Of a stretch of DNA of 64,000 bases, positions 7,805 through 17,348 are shown in pieces. Within the stretch, counting starts at the first letter, position 1, and each line of letters opens with the position of its first letter. Under the pieces are notes generated by a model, which saw only the letters and a program-made list of their open reading frames with translations, searched no databases and had not been told where the DNA came from. Source of the stretch: Opitutales bacterium (GTDB lineage: Bacteria; Verrucomicrobiota; Verrucomicrobiia; Opitutales; JABSRG01); contig JANQKZ010000038.1 of the NCBI GenBank assembly GCA_028280845.1, forward strand, positions 248,001-312,000, in the 5' to 3' direction. The position numbers and the translations under genes were made by a program.

Positions 7805-7952
7805 ACCTCCACCATTTTCCCCCAAGCTCTGCTTGGCTGGAAAAATGAATGCCACGCCATAGCTCCAAAGGAGCAACGGCCGGCCCCTTCATTTCGGCGT
7901 AGCTTGCTGCAACACAAGCAAAGACGGGCACACCCGCCTCAGGACTCTCACC
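7805..7952 (+). repeat. attR-like direct repeat of the ssrA 3' end
   Basis: Repeats ACCTCCACCATTTT-CCCC and about 130 bp more of the sequence after the tmRNA, with roughly 20 differences. It is not a second tmRNA or tRNA: upstream of ACCTCCACCA there is no T-arm or acceptor partner. The stretch from 7953 to 8159 is C/A-rich and holds nothing I can support. Confidence 0.75.
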
Positions 7953-8159
7953 AAGTAGGGCCCGTTGCTCGTCAACGTGGCCACTCCCAGCCCCAAATCC
8001 CCCCAAAAACGGAGGGCACCGCACCAAAGCGCAGCCACCTTCCACCTGCAACATGCACCCCGCACCTGCCCCATCCCCATCTCCTTAAAATTCAACCAGT
8101 CTCCAAAGATCTGTTTGCCCACGCACCCAGTGCATATTAATTTGTTCGATGAACAAAAA

Positions 8160-9092
8160 ATGAACTATTACGCATGCCCAATTTGCAGGTCACCTTGCCG
8201 AACTATATCTCCTGAAGGTTTTCAGAAAGTAGATTGCCCTAGATGTGGCACCTACAAGATTGGGCACACCCCATTGGCTCTGCTCGAAGCCCAGGACATT
8301 CCCAAAGAAATTAGATGGAATATATCCAGCTACATTCATTCATTGAAGGAATACACGTTAAAGGCGGAAACGATTGAAGATCTGAAAGAAGTTCACCCCC
8401 CTAGAGTATCTGAACGCGCCGAAAGTTTACTCCATCACCTTACCCGTCAATACCCAGTTCCCGGAACAAAGATCAAAATTCATCCAGGTAATATGATTTA
8501 CATATTCGAAGTCCTCTCAAAGCAGGAGGAACCTGAATACATTGAATCACTAAAAGTTCCCTTGGAAATATTCTACGAGTACCTCCCTATATTAAGCGCA
8601 GGTTGGATTACCTCTCTTAAGGAACTAATATTTTTCCTAACCGAGTATTTAACTTCAGATTTAGGATATTTGGAAAAAAGAGAAAATAATGAGTACTTTA
8701 TTTCAGCAAGAGGATGGGATTACGTTCAAAATACCCAAAAGGCAAATGACAGTAATTCTATTTTTGTAGCCATGAGCTTCAGCTCCGACTTGGAAGACTT
8801 TTACCTCAATTTGGTTGAAAAGGGCATAAAGAAAGCTGGCTACGACCCAATTAGAGTGGATCGAACTGAGCACGTGAACAGGATCGATGATGAAATTATT
8901 GCTTTAATTAAGCGGTCAAAAATGGTGGTGGCTGATTTCACGGAGCAAAAAAACGGTGTCTATTTTGAAGCAGGTTTTGGTCTCGGACTGGGAATCCCAA
9001 TAATTTGGATGTGTCGACACGATGATTTAAAAAGGGTCCATTTCGATACTAGACAGTACAACACAATAGAATTGGGATCCCGGAGATTATGA
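8160..9092 (+). CDS. Zinc-ribbon plus deoxyribosyltransferase/TIR-like protein, apparently frameshifted near its end
   Basis: Start at ATG 8160; the frame is open further upstream, but that part is low-complexity. Residues 6-29 form a zinc ribbon (CPIC...CPRCG). Residues about 40-195 are an unrecognised helical middle. Residues 201 to the end are a nucleoside 2-deoxyribosyltransferase/TIR-like Rossmann domain (IFVAMSF, MVVADFT, GVYFEAGFGLGLG). The annotated frame ends in GSRRL. One base earlier or later at about 9072, the sequence continues WDPGDYEDGINKLQIRIEAIGG to a stop at 9157-9159, which is the normal end of this domain. A single extra T in GAATTGG would explain it. The substrate is unknown; such domains occur as nucleotide-hydrolysing effectors in defence. 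Confidence 0.75.
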   Translation: MNYYACPICRSPCRTISPEGFQKVDCPRCGTYKIGHTPLALLEAQDIPKEIRWNISSYIHSLKEYTLKAETIEDLKEVHPPRVSERAESLLHHLTRQYPVPGTKIKIHPGNMIYIFEVLSKQEEPEYIESLKVPLEIFYEYLPILSAGWITSLKELIFFLTEYLTSDLGYLEKRENNEYFISARGWDYVQNTQKANDSNSIFVAMSFSSDLEDFYLNLVEKGIKKAGYDPIRVDRTEHVNRIDDEIIALIKRSKMVVADFTEQKNGVYFEAGFGLGLGIPIIWMCRHDDLKRVHFDTRQYNTIELGSRRL

Positions 9093-9213
9093 GGACGGAA
9101 TCAATAAGCTCCAAATTCGGATAGAAGCTATTGGAGGGAGAGGAAAAAATAAAAATTAAACATCGAACAAGCAGTCGACGGCACCTCAGCTAGGTCGTTA
9201 TCCTTAGAAAATT

Positions 9214-9918
9214 ATGCCAACACAACTAAGAGCATTCTTTGCTAGTCCATTCGCTGATGAATACCAGTGGATACGGGACGCAATTGCGACTGCTTGCCGG
9301 GAGATGGATGTGGATTTCCGGGCAGTGGACGAGAAAGTCGTTCCTGGAGAATCGATTATTGATTCTATCCACACGGAGATCGCAACGGCTGATATCGGTA
9401 TCGCTGTCATATCTGGCTTCAACACCAACGTGATGTATGAATTGGGACGGCTTCTTGGGGGTAGCAAACCGACCATTCTTGTCGCGGATAAAGAGAGTAT
9501 TTCGAACCTTCCTTTCGATATGAAAAGCTTTTCCATAGTCGGATACGACGCGAAAGCGAAGGACGCAACAGACTTGACCAATGTTATCGCGAAAAGCCTA
9601 GGTAAAATTAAAGGCGCAATGAGAGGCGAGTTCCTCCAAGCGGTAGCAACTAGCAAACCTCTGCCTGAGAATTTATCGACCTTAACTTCCACCATTACAG
9701 CATCCGAAATTCAGTCGCTGTCTGCCATCGATTGGGGCTCAGTGAAAGACGAAGGCGAGAGGATGCTCGGCAAGTCGGGCTGCAAATCGATTGATGTGGA
9801 GGTGGTTGAAACCGATGACTTTAAAGGCTGGCGACAAACCCTTGATTGCCCTTGCGGAGATACCGTAATCATCATTGTTGACTTAAACGGGGACGTGAAG
9901 CGAGCGAAGGTTCGATGA
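9214..9918 (+). CDS. Deoxyribosyltransferase/TIR-like nucleotide-binding protein
   Basis: 234 residues. The N-terminal 120 match the deoxyribosyltransferase/TIR-like Rossmann pattern: FFASPFADEYQWIRDAI, then ESIIDSIHTEIATADIGIAVISG, then NVMYELGRLLGG with the likely catalytic Glu at residue 76, and LPFDMKSFSIVGYD. The C-terminal 100 residues are unassigned and contain a CPCG pair. It follows the frameshifted zinc-ribbon gene by 54 bp in the same direction and shares its fold class. The two may form a nucleotide-sensing or nucleotide-degrading pair; no enzymatic activity can be assigned from sequence. Confidence 0.7.
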   Translation: MPTQLRAFFASPFADEYQWIRDAIATACREMDVDFRAVDEKVVPGESIIDSIHTEIATADIGIAVISGFNTNVMYELGRLLGGSKPTILVADKESISNLPFDMKSFSIVGYDAKAKDATDLTNVIAKSLGKIKGAMRGEFLQAVATSKPLPENLSTLTSTITASEIQSLSAIDWGSVKDEGERMLGKSGCKSIDVEVVETDDFKGWRQTLDCPCGDTVIIIVDLNGDVKRAKVR

Positions 9919-9997
9919 AACTCAAACTAAGGGATAATAAGGCAGTGGTGGTAACGTTGCTATCACGCCGCACCACACTTTGACATTAGATGAAAAA

Positions 9998-10684
9998 ATG
10001 GAAAATGAACCAATACTTGGCTTAATCAAATTTGGTAGCTCCGAAAATCTAGAAAAGTTGAGATCGAGTGGACAGGTATACATGAATACCTGGGGTTATT
10101 TTAAACGGCTTGAATCCAATCAAGTTCAAGGTGACAAAGACGAAGGCCTTGTTTCCATGTATCAAACCTCCAAAGGAGCGAATTTAATGATTCGGGTTGA
10201 TGGAGATTTTCAACCAATCAAACATCTTACGGGTCAGATAAAATTCACCTCAGGAAAGTTAGAGGATTTTAATTTATTTTGTTTGTTCGCCCTTACAACG
10301 GAGAGTTTTTCCTACCTATCCGATGAAAGAATCCAGGGTTTCGGGGATTCTGCCCTTACTTTTTTGAATGGCGACGAATTTCTTGGACGGTTAAGAAAAC
10401 GATTAAAAGAAGAGGATTTGGCCTTTGAAAGTGCCCTTGTGGAATATGTTAAAAAAGAGGAGTTTCACGGAAAAATGGGGCCATTTCGAAAACTAGAAAC
10501 ATATTCTTACCAGAACGAGGTTCGAATATTTGTTCAGGGAAACTGCAGCGGACCATTAAAGATCAATATTCCTAGCATTGAGGATATTAGCGTAATTGTT
10601 CCAATAAATGACGTTACAAAGCATTTAAGAATCATCAAGGGGAAAGAAAAGGAGTCAAACGCAGAAAACGAGAATCCTAACTAA
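9998..10684 (+). CDS. Unknown protein (FGSSENLEKL...MNTWGYF type)
   Basis: 228 residues from ATG 9998. It begins ILGLIKFGSSENLEKLRSSGQVYMNTWGYFKRLE and a few residues later has GDKDEG. This start pattern recalls a widespread group of uncharacterised proteins with a conserved K-F opening, an N-T-x-x-Y-F segment and GD-x-x-EG. There is no signal peptide or membrane segment, and the C-terminus is lysine/glutamate rich. It is rightward, 79 bp after the preceding gene, in the same AT-rich block. Function is unknown; co-location with two effector-like fold proteins is the only clue. Confidence 0.6.
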   Translation: MENEPILGLIKFGSSENLEKLRSSGQVYMNTWGYFKRLESNQVQGDKDEGLVSMYQTSKGANLMIRVDGDFQPIKHLTGQIKFTSGKLEDFNLFCLFALTTESFSYLSDERIQGFGDSALTFLNGDEFLGRLRKRLKEEDLAFESALVEYVKKEEFHGKMGPFRKLETYSYQNEVRIFVQGNCSGPLKINIPSIEDISVIVPINDVTKHLRIIKGKEKESNAENENPN

Positions 10685-10735
10685 ACAAGCGCTAGTTACC
10701 GCTGCCCCTGGGTTTTAAAATGTGCAAACCTTAAG

Positions 10736-10754
10736 TTTAGCTTAGAAAGCTAAA
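10736..10754. terminator. Weak hairpin between convergent genes
   Basis: TTTAGCTT-AGA-AAGCTAAA forms an eight-pair stem with a three-base loop between the rightward gene ending at 10684 and the leftward gene ending at 10841. No T-run follows on the plus strand, so termination is uncertain. Confidence 0.3.
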
Positions 10755-10840
10755 GTTCAATAAATGTATAAGCTCAATGTTTGATCCCCTTTTTTGTTCT
10801 TTTTACTTTCTGTGTATAGGGACCGTTCATTTCTATCACG

Positions 10841-11308
10841 CTAATCTCTTCTCCAAATAAAATCTCCTCTTACCGAATCCCCCTCGATTTCATACATAAC
10901 AATTGAGTCAATTTGATATATCCCATAATCGCTGTATTTATCCATATAGTCAAATTTACCAATAATTTTGGAATAGCTATTTTTCAAGTCCTGATTAAAA
11001 ATCCTTTCCTTTTCAGGCGTGAAATCATCAATAATTATTGATGAGTCAATATCATACATAAAACCATGTTCTTTTGTAAGATATAGTCGAGCATGCGAAT
11101 CTTCTCTAATTAAATAACCATATATAACTACCTCTGCATTTGAAAATTGACTAGGATTGGCCAAAAGGCTTAAGAGAGACGGCTTTTGACCTCCGTTCTG
11201 ATTGCTATCTGTGCACCCTGCAACCCAAAGCATTAGTAATGCAATAGCTGCTATTTTCTTTATTTTAGCCTCAAGGGAAGGGATAATATGGAATCGGTTC
11301 TGAATCAT
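10841..11308 (-). CDS. Small lipoprotein downstream of the RHS gene
   Basis: About 155 residues from ATG 11308; a GTG at 11338 would add ten. A lipoprotein signal (KKIAAIALLMLWVAGC) has a VAGC lipobox, followed by a roughly 120-residue domain with LLANPSQFSNAEVVIYGYL, which recalls OB-fold or lipoprotein beta-domains. The start overlaps the end of the RHS gene by 38 bp. That is the position and arrangement in which immunity proteins or partner lipoproteins of RHS toxins are found, so a protective role is possible but not shown. No ribosome binding site is evident; translation may be coupled. Confidence 0.65.
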   Translation of the reverse strand: MIQNRFHIIPSLEAKIKKIAAIALLMLWVAGCTDSNQNGGQKPSLLSLLANPSQFSNAEVVIYGYLIREDSHARLYLTKEHGFMYDIDSSIIIDDFTPEKERIFNQDLKNSYSKIIGKFDYMDKYSDYGIYQIDSIVMYEIEGDSVRGDFIWRRD

Positions 11309-14300
11309 CAGTATTTCGGTAGAGATAGACGGTTTCACTGTTATAGGGGATTATGTAAACAGGTTTATTCCCAATATTATCTACAATGTTCCGATAGTAC
11401 AAATTGTTCCTCCCAGAAACATCTTGGGAAGATATTGATGGGGGAGTACCTATAATTAGTGCAGCAACCGTTCTATTGAAAGGAAGCTCTCTCTGGTTTG
11501 GCCAAATAGGATTACCGAATACATTTATAATTTTGCCATCTCCCATTTCTGGCCGAATCTCTCTTTGCAATTCATAATTTTCAATAAAAAAGTCCTTATC
11601 TTCAGGTGAGTCGTGTTCAAAGATAAAAGCTCCGAGGGCATTCCCCCTGAAGTCAACACCTGGAAGTAATGGATCTCTTCTAGGCATATTTGCATCCTGC
11701 AATGCTCTTCTTACTCTTAAGATTTGCTGATCCACGGCTCGCGTAAATGCATCAGCAAATTCTTCATATTCGCTTTCATCCATTAACTCCCCAAACTCAG
11801 CGATGAACTCTGTATCATCTCTATGAAAACCCATAGCCAAAGGCTTCATTCCTCGCGCGATATCGCCGATGGTTACAAGGCCCTGAACCGGCTTTCCATC
11901 AACTTTCTGAACTCTCACAGTATGTGTGACAGTCCAATCAAAATTATTCCATCTTTCCATATAATCGTTAGGGGGAGAGATGAGGTATTTCCCCTCCCAT
12001 CCTGCACCATAGGCAGCATCCTTCTCTGCTAAGTATTCATCACGCTCATACTCGCTTTCAAAATATTCTCCATCTGCTTCCCATTCCGTTGGCGGACGAT
12101 TTGGCGACATCCCTAAATAATCCCAACTGTTGATCGGGTCATTACCAGCAAAGGCATATAAATTAGCACCCCCGGCCTCGCCGATGGGATCCCGGTTGAT
12201 GAACCGCCCCTTCCTGGAATCATAGAACCGGTATCCGTAGTAATAGAGATCCGTATCCTGGATACGGAACTTCGTGCTCCAACTAGGCAAAAGGACGGAT
12301 AAGGCGGCGGACTCCGTATACGAATGATATTGCTCGCGGATCATCTGGCCGAACGGGCTATATTCAAATTGGGCCGCGATCGTATTGGCGTTATAGTCAA
12401 GAAAGCCGGTTACATTGCCATTTCCGTCGTAGAAGGGAATATAGCAGTGGCCATTGTAATTCTCCACCGCAAGGAGCGCCCCTACTCCACCCGCCGCAGT
12501 TAAGCTATCCATCATGTCCAAGCCCCAGGAATAGGACCTGTACATTGTTGTATTATAAACCGCAGCAATAATCTGATGGCCATTATAGACGAGAAAATAG
12601 CTGTAGACCCGATCATCTGAACCTTCGGACCGGTCTTCATAACAGGCGATCCATACTAACCGGCCGAGGTAGTCATACCTAAAGGTGAAAAGCAGCTCCT
12701 CGTCATTGGGCAAATGGCCAACCTCGCTGTATGGCAAAACAACCATTCGGGTTACTCGATTCTCCGCATCATAAGTAAATTCCCACTTGCCGTCATCCAG
12801 CAGGTTCCCGTCATCATCATAGCCGAGGTCCCTGTGGTTCTGCCGAATGAAGTCATAAATATTCGAAGTGGGATTACTGCCTCCATCGATAATTTGTAAC
12901 TGGGCTGAATCCCAGACTGCTTCCGTGGCATTGCTGTCTGTGAGGGAAGAAAACTCGTGGAAGTATAAGTGGTTTTCCTGCGCTGTGACCCCATCCACTT
13001 TTGCGCTGTAAGAGGTAAAGTCCAGGAAGCCGGCCACACTGATTTTGTTGGGCTCCGACCGGCTTTCAATCTGGTTCAGGGCATTGGAGTTCCACGTGTC
13101 GGGGGTTAATCCATCCACCGTGGCAACATCCCGATTCCCGGCCTCCGTGTAGGAATAGCTATAGTCCCGGCCGCTTAACGGTAAGCCCGTCATTCCGCCA
13201 GAACTGGTGCGTTGATATGTGATGGCTCCCACCAGCTGATTCCTGTCATCGTAGGTATAATTGGTGCGGATACCATACGCCCCATAGGGATCAAACAGGT
13301 CGCCTTGCATATGGCATGTCGCTCTTGAACCGTTGTTGTTATAATCGTATTCATACCGCGCTACCGTATTAACTCCGGAAGTATTGCTAACCGAAATGAC
13401 ATCCAGCAGGTTTCTACTTTGCAGATAGGTCTTCGTCAGCTTGTAAGTGGCGCCTCCACCTAGTTTTACTTCACTCACCCGGTTTGATTTCGAGGCATAC
13501 GTATAAGAAAATGTTCCTGCAGGGGTAGCCACACTTGAGATTCGCCCGGTCGTGGAGCTGAAAGTGTATCCCACATCCATTTTCTCCGTGGTGTTCTCCC
13601 AGTAACTATACCCGGCATATCGCCCGAGGTTGTTTCCGGTGCCGTAATTGTAAACCACTTTTCTCCCCGAACCATAATCCGCGGGCAAAAGCTCTTCCTT
13701 CAGGGATAGATCGGTATTGTAGTTGAAAGTGCGAGTGCCCAGCCCATCCGTCACTGTTTTCAGGGCGCCATGCCGATGATAGGCATATGTAATATTATCA
13801 GTCGTTCCACTGTCATTGTACGTTTTGCCGGCAAGTCTTCCCCAGTCATCGTAAGAATAAGTGGTCTTAACCCGTGTTGATGTTCCAGACAGGTATCTAT
13901 CCCATTGCCGATTTTTTACGCCTCCATGCTTAAAATAATCAAATTCTGTAAAATAGGACAGAGCATCTGTTTTCTTATGCAGGGAGCCATCCTGCGCATA
14001 GTAGGTAAATGTCGTGCTATTCCATGTTCCGGAGGGAAGGTTGTTGCTTCCGGTAAAATTCGAATTATTGGTCTGGATCGTTTTGAGATCTCCGTAGGTG
14101 GAGTCATAGGTGTACTTAGTCGGAGTAGTGAGGGCCCCATACATTTCGGTAAGCTGCCCCCGCAAGTTGTAAGTGTAAGAAACCTTATCGCCATCCTGGT
14201 TAGTTTTCGAACTCACTCGCCCCATGTTATTATAAATATAATTAAAGTAATTCGAAACTCCGGTTTCCTTTTCTTGTGAAACTAAATCTGTCCCTGAGAT

Positions 14301-17300
14301 GTAAGTATATTCCCTGCCGTGCCAGCTATCCCAGGCCTCATTTGTGAGGCGACCATGGCTGTCGTAGGTGTAGTTCACAATGGGATGAGCAGTATCGACT
14401 AACCCCGTATTCAACTCATGGGATTCACTGACCAGAAACCCTGCCAGAAACCTTTTCCGGTGATAGTTACTCTGATTGGGAGGATCTGTGAAAACCTCTC
14501 TTTCATCGTTTAATGGATTAACCTCTACCCAGGTAGTGGTCACCAGGCCATTGACGTCCACAGCTTTTGATTCCGCCACCTTAGTCGAAGTCAGTCCGGT
14601 CAATCTCTCCTTAATCGTAGACACTAAGGTGGTTGAGGTATTATTGTCTGTGGGGTAAATCGTCGTCGCGGTTTGCTTCCACCAACTGCCGCTCTCCAGG
14701 ACATACGAAGTTTCATTGTGCGAGATGGAATCCTTTGAATTGGTTTCCAGGACCGAATCCCCATCTTCGTCTACTCCGAAGTTCGCGAGTTCAGCCGTGG
14801 TATCGTATTGATACAACAGGTCCCCTAATTCTGACCGAGTTGTTTGAGTTAGCTGCCCCGAAGCATTGTAGGTATTCCCTTCGATGTATTCCCCGGCTGA
14901 GGTGTTCTTGCGGGTTTCGTAGGGACGACCCAGCCAATCCATTCGGGTTTTCAGCCAGCGGCTCGAACCGCTGCTTCCGGAGTTTTCCTTAACTTCCGTT
15001 TTGTAATATCCACCGAGGGAAACAAAATCATAGGTGTTATAACTGGGGACAACCGCGGTTCCCGTAACTTCATCCAGCAATCCATTGTAATGGAATTTAG
15101 TGGTTTTCGTTCCCCCATCGGGGTAAGTCTCTATTAAGGTGCGCCCCCCGTCATTTTGATCATATTCAACTAAAATCGAATTTGAAGTTGTTGCATAGTG
15201 CTTGGCTGATTTCAGGTGCCCGCCCAGGGTATAGACGTATTCCGTAGTAATTTTGTTGGACGACCCCAGCTCTTCTTTTTTCAAGCGACCCGCCTCATCG
15301 TAGGTCAGATACGTGTAGATAAATCCGCTTGTTGGGTGAGGTCTCTTGATCTGGGTGATCTGCTGCAGATCGTTGTAAGTGTACTCCGTTCGGACTCCCG
15401 CCTCATCCTCATCCCAAATTAATTTACGGCCGGTATACCCCGACTTACGAAGCGTAGCACTGCCATTGTTCAGGTCCCTCACCTGTGTGATCAGCCTTTG
15501 ATAATTATAGGTGAAAGCGTATTCCTTTAGTACTGCTTCTCCTGAGGCGTATTTTACTAACAACTTCTCATTAGTCGTTCTTCCTTTGGCATCTACGGTC
15601 TTAGAGTTAATTGTCGTTTTATTGTTCACCGCGTAGATGTCAGCCACCACATTATGTCCCGTGTAAAGACTCCCCCCTGAGGATGAGTTTTTATAGCCCA
15701 TAACCGTGTTGATTGTCGTAGTTGTAGAAAAATCATATCCATAGGCCACCATCGTATCATCGGGGTATTCCACAGCGAATGGAATGTTATCATAGAGCCC
15801 CCCATCGATATAGGCATACGTGACTGTGGTATTTTTATTGGAAGCATTTCCATCCGGATACGCGTCGATTTGCCGCTTCAGGACCTTTCGGTTCCCTGTA
15901 GACGAATCATCGATGTCGGTATTCGTGATAATCGTATTGCCTACTTGCCGGGAAGCGGTGCCTTCCTTCACATATTTCAATATTTGAGTGGATAAGATGT
16001 CTCTTTTGTCAGGGTCTGCCTCATAGGAATATTGCGAATATGTGATGTTGCTGGAACCGGTGGATGGAACTGTAGTGGGTCGCGTAATATCCGTCCAGGG
16101 GCCGAATTCCCGATACACTTGCCCCCTTGAAGACCATGCATTGTGGTAGGTGAACCAACTCCAGTTTCCGTCCGGATAGGCTATTGATGACACCTGGCGC
16201 ATGCCGGCACCATCGGAGGATGAGGTATAGTAGTAATAATTCGTGATGAAGTCCAAATTCTGGTTGTCAGTATCTTTTAGGACTTTCCTCTGGGTGAGTT
16301 CACTGCCCCACGAGTAAGTTGTAAATGTATTGATGACTTTCGAGGCAATGGTGGTATGGCCCGCGTCATCGGCAATGGTATAGGTTTCCACATTTCCTGA
16401 ATACGTTTTTTTGTGACTCTGAAGGACCGAAGTGAAGGTCTTTAACTCCATCCTGTAATCTGTACTGCTGACCTTTTTATACAGGGTATAATAGTTGCCA
16501 TCGCTATCGACGTTTTTTCTGACTAATAGCTGATCTGTAGCAGGTTTCGTAAAATAATAAGAAACCATGGTATCGTCTTCAGACATGGAGTAATAGCCAC
16601 CTGAACTGTTCCAGGTAACATCATCAGGGTCATGGAATTCAATTTTGAAGGCATTTGTCCCCGTTCGCGCAATATTGATCAGCGCGTTCGGGGTCATAAT
16701 CTGCTTCCAGATCGAGCTGATGTTGATTTCTTCAATTTCACCGTAAGAAGAGTAGAACTCGACCGCATCGATCGTATAGAGAATGGAATCAAAGGAAGAC
16801 CTTCGAATCATTAATACACCCGCCGGGTTTCCATTCACCCGGCTCCCTGCACTGACTCCCCAAATGATTTTATCTTTACCGAAATCTTTTACCACTTCTT
16901 CGCCACACATGACAGCCTCTCCGGTTAAGGACGGGACAATTGTCACTGTGTGGACATCGCTACCCGGCACCGGGAGCAGCTGCTGCCCCGGCTCGGTCAA
17001 TGAGGCCGGAAGTGAATCAATGATAACATCGTAGCCTGGAATCGTCCTTGCATAAAGCCGGTACCCCAGGATGTCATCCCAACTGAGGGATAAGTTATAT
17101 GTCTTATTTAGTTTCAGGGAAGTATACCCGGACGCACCCGTGAAGGTACTAGCTATATTTCCCCCACTCGCACTGGCCCCATTGAGTGTCAGATTTAAAG
17201 TGGGAGACCCGGGACCAACCGTATAAGCCCCGTCGAACCATACCGGGATTTCGACTGGATTGTCGAGTTGCTGCCCTAAACAGGCAACAGCAGATGCAAA

Positions 17301-17330
17301 AAGTGATAATAAAAGCTTAAGTTTTTTCAT
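11271..17330 (-). CDS. RHS/YD-repeat secreted protein with unrecognised C-terminal domain
   Basis: 2019 residues from ATG 17330, chosen because AGGAGG (17338-17343) is seven bases upstream; an ATG two codons earlier is too close. A signal peptide (MKKLKLLLSLFASAVACLG) is followed by a beta-rich N-terminal region. Many YD repeats follow (for example YTYNDLQQITQI, YTYDDRNQL, FTYDAENRVTRM), then the RHS core end RFINRDPIGEAGGANLYAFAGNDPINSWDYLG around residue 1715. That motif has DYLG where most families have DPLG. The last 280 residues form a distinct domain of unknown type, as in polymorphic RHS toxins. It is third of a leftward operon, 18 bp after the preceding gene. Confidence 0.9.
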   Translation of the reverse strand: MKKLKLLLSLFASAVACLGQQLDNPVEIPVWFDGAYTVGPGSPTLNLTLNGASASGGNIASTFTGASGYTSLKLNKTYNLSLSWDDILGYRLYARTIPGYDVIIDSLPASLTEPGQQLLPVPGSDVHTVTIVPSLTGEAVMCGEEVVKDFGKDKIIWGVSAGSRVNGNPAGVLMIRRSSFDSILYTIDAVEFYSSYGEIEEINISSIWKQIMTPNALINIARTGTNAFKIEFHDPDDVTWNSSGGYYSMSEDDTMVSYYFTKPATDQLLVRKNVDSDGNYYTLYKKVSSTDYRMELKTFTSVLQSHKKTYSGNVETYTIADDAGHTTIASKVINTFTTYSWGSELTQRKVLKDTDNQNLDFITNYYYYTSSSDGAGMRQVSSIAYPDGNWSWFTYHNAWSSRGQVYREFGPWTDITRPTTVPSTGSSNITYSQYSYEADPDKRDILSTQILKYVKEGTASRQVGNTIITNTDIDDSSTGNRKVLKRQIDAYPDGNASNKNTTVTYAYIDGGLYDNIPFAVEYPDDTMVAYGYDFSTTTTINTVMGYKNSSSGGSLYTGHNVVADIYAVNNKTTINSKTVDAKGRTTNEKLLVKYASGEAVLKEYAFTYNYQRLITQVRDLNNGSATLRKSGYTGRKLIWDEDEAGVRTEYTYNDLQQITQIKRPHPTSGFIYTYLTYDEAGRLKKEELGSSNKITTEYVYTLGGHLKSAKHYATTSNSILVEYDQNDGGRTLIETYPDGGTKTTKFHYNGLLDEVTGTAVVPSYNTYDFVSLGGYYKTEVKENSGSSGSSRWLKTRMDWLGRPYETRKNTSAGEYIEGNTYNASGQLTQTTRSELGDLLYQYDTTAELANFGVDEDGDSVLETNSKDSISHNETSYVLESGSWWKQTATTIYPTDNNTSTTLVSTIKERLTGLTSTKVAESKAVDVNGLVTTTWVEVNPLNDEREVFTDPPNQSNYHRKRFLAGFLVSESHELNTGLVDTAHPIVNYTYDSHGRLTNEAWDSWHGREYTYISGTDLVSQEKETGVSNYFNYIYNNMGRVSSKTNQDGDKVSYTYNLRGQLTEMYGALTTPTKYTYDSTYGDLKTIQTNNSNFTGSNNLPSGTWNSTTFTYYAQDGSLHKKTDALSYFTEFDYFKHGGVKNRQWDRYLSGTSTRVKTTYSYDDWGRLAGKTYNDSGTTDNITYAYHRHGALKTVTDGLGTRTFNYNTDLSLKEELLPADYGSGRKVVYNYGTGNNLGRYAGYSYWENTTEKMDVGYTFSSTTGRISSVATPAGTFSYTYASKSNRVSEVKLGGGATYKLTKTYLQSRNLLDVISVSNTSGVNTVARYEYDYNNNGSRATCHMQGDLFDPYGAYGIRTNYTYDDRNQLVGAITYQRTSSGGMTGLPLSGRDYSYSYTEAGNRDVATVDGLTPDTWNSNALNQIESRSEPNKISVAGFLDFTSYSAKVDGVTAQENHLYFHEFSSLTDSNATEAVWDSAQLQIIDGGSNPTSNIYDFIRQNHRDLGYDDDGNLLDDGKWEFTYDAENRVTRMVVLPYSEVGHLPNDEELLFTFRYDYLGRLVWIACYEDRSEGSDDRVYSYFLVYNGHQIIAAVYNTTMYRSYSWGLDMMDSLTAAGGVGALLAVENYNGHCYIPFYDGNGNVTGFLDYNANTIAAQFEYSPFGQMIREQYHSYTESAALSVLLPSWSTKFRIQDTDLYYYGYRFYDSRKGRFINRDPIGEAGGANLYAFAGNDPINSWDYLGMSPNRPPTEWEADGEYFESEYERDEYLAEKDAAYGAGWEGKYLISPPNDYMERWNNFDWTVTHTVRVQKVDGKPVQGLVTIGDIARGMKPLAMGFHRDDTEFIAEFGELMDESEYEEFADAFTRAVDQQILRVRRALQDANMPRRDPLLPGVDFRGNALGAFIFEHDSPEDKDFFIENYELQREIRPEMGDGKIINVFGNPIWPNQRELPFNRTVAALIIGTPPSISSQDVSGRNNLYYRNIVDNIGNKPVYIIPYNSETVYLYRNTDDSEPIPYYPFP

Positions 17331-17348
17331 TCCCATTCCTCCTCAAAT

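Larger units (their letters stand above)
3761..7952. mobile_element. Small integrated element at the 3' end of ssrA
   Basis: The tmRNA 3' terminus plus about 130 bp of following sequence is repeated imperfectly at 3761-3912 and 7805-7952 in direct orientation. Between them lie about 3.9 kb of leftward genes: DnaJ-like fusion, secreted protein, two small membrane proteins and a tyrosine recombinase. A decayed gene fragment lies on the other strand. The layout (att-like repeats at a tmRNA end plus a recombinase) is that of a small genomic island. The two copies differ at many positions, which suggests an old insertion or an element that carried its own copy. No phage or conjugation genes are seen. 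Confidence 0.7.

Noticed and set aside
7805-7952. Second tmRNA or tRNA at the right repeat
   Set aside because: Only the last ten bases and the downstream sequence are repeated; T-arm and acceptor partner are missing.
8160-8229. Longer start of the zinc-ribbon gene from 7965
   Set aside because: The extra 65 residues are Pro/Ser/His-rich low-complexity derived from the att-like repeat; the zinc ribbon starts right after ATG 8160.
9160-9213. Integron attC site after the first effector-like gene (AACAAGC words at 9166 and 10683)
   Set aside because: No matching core-site pair or long imperfect palindrome; spacers differ in length and sequence.
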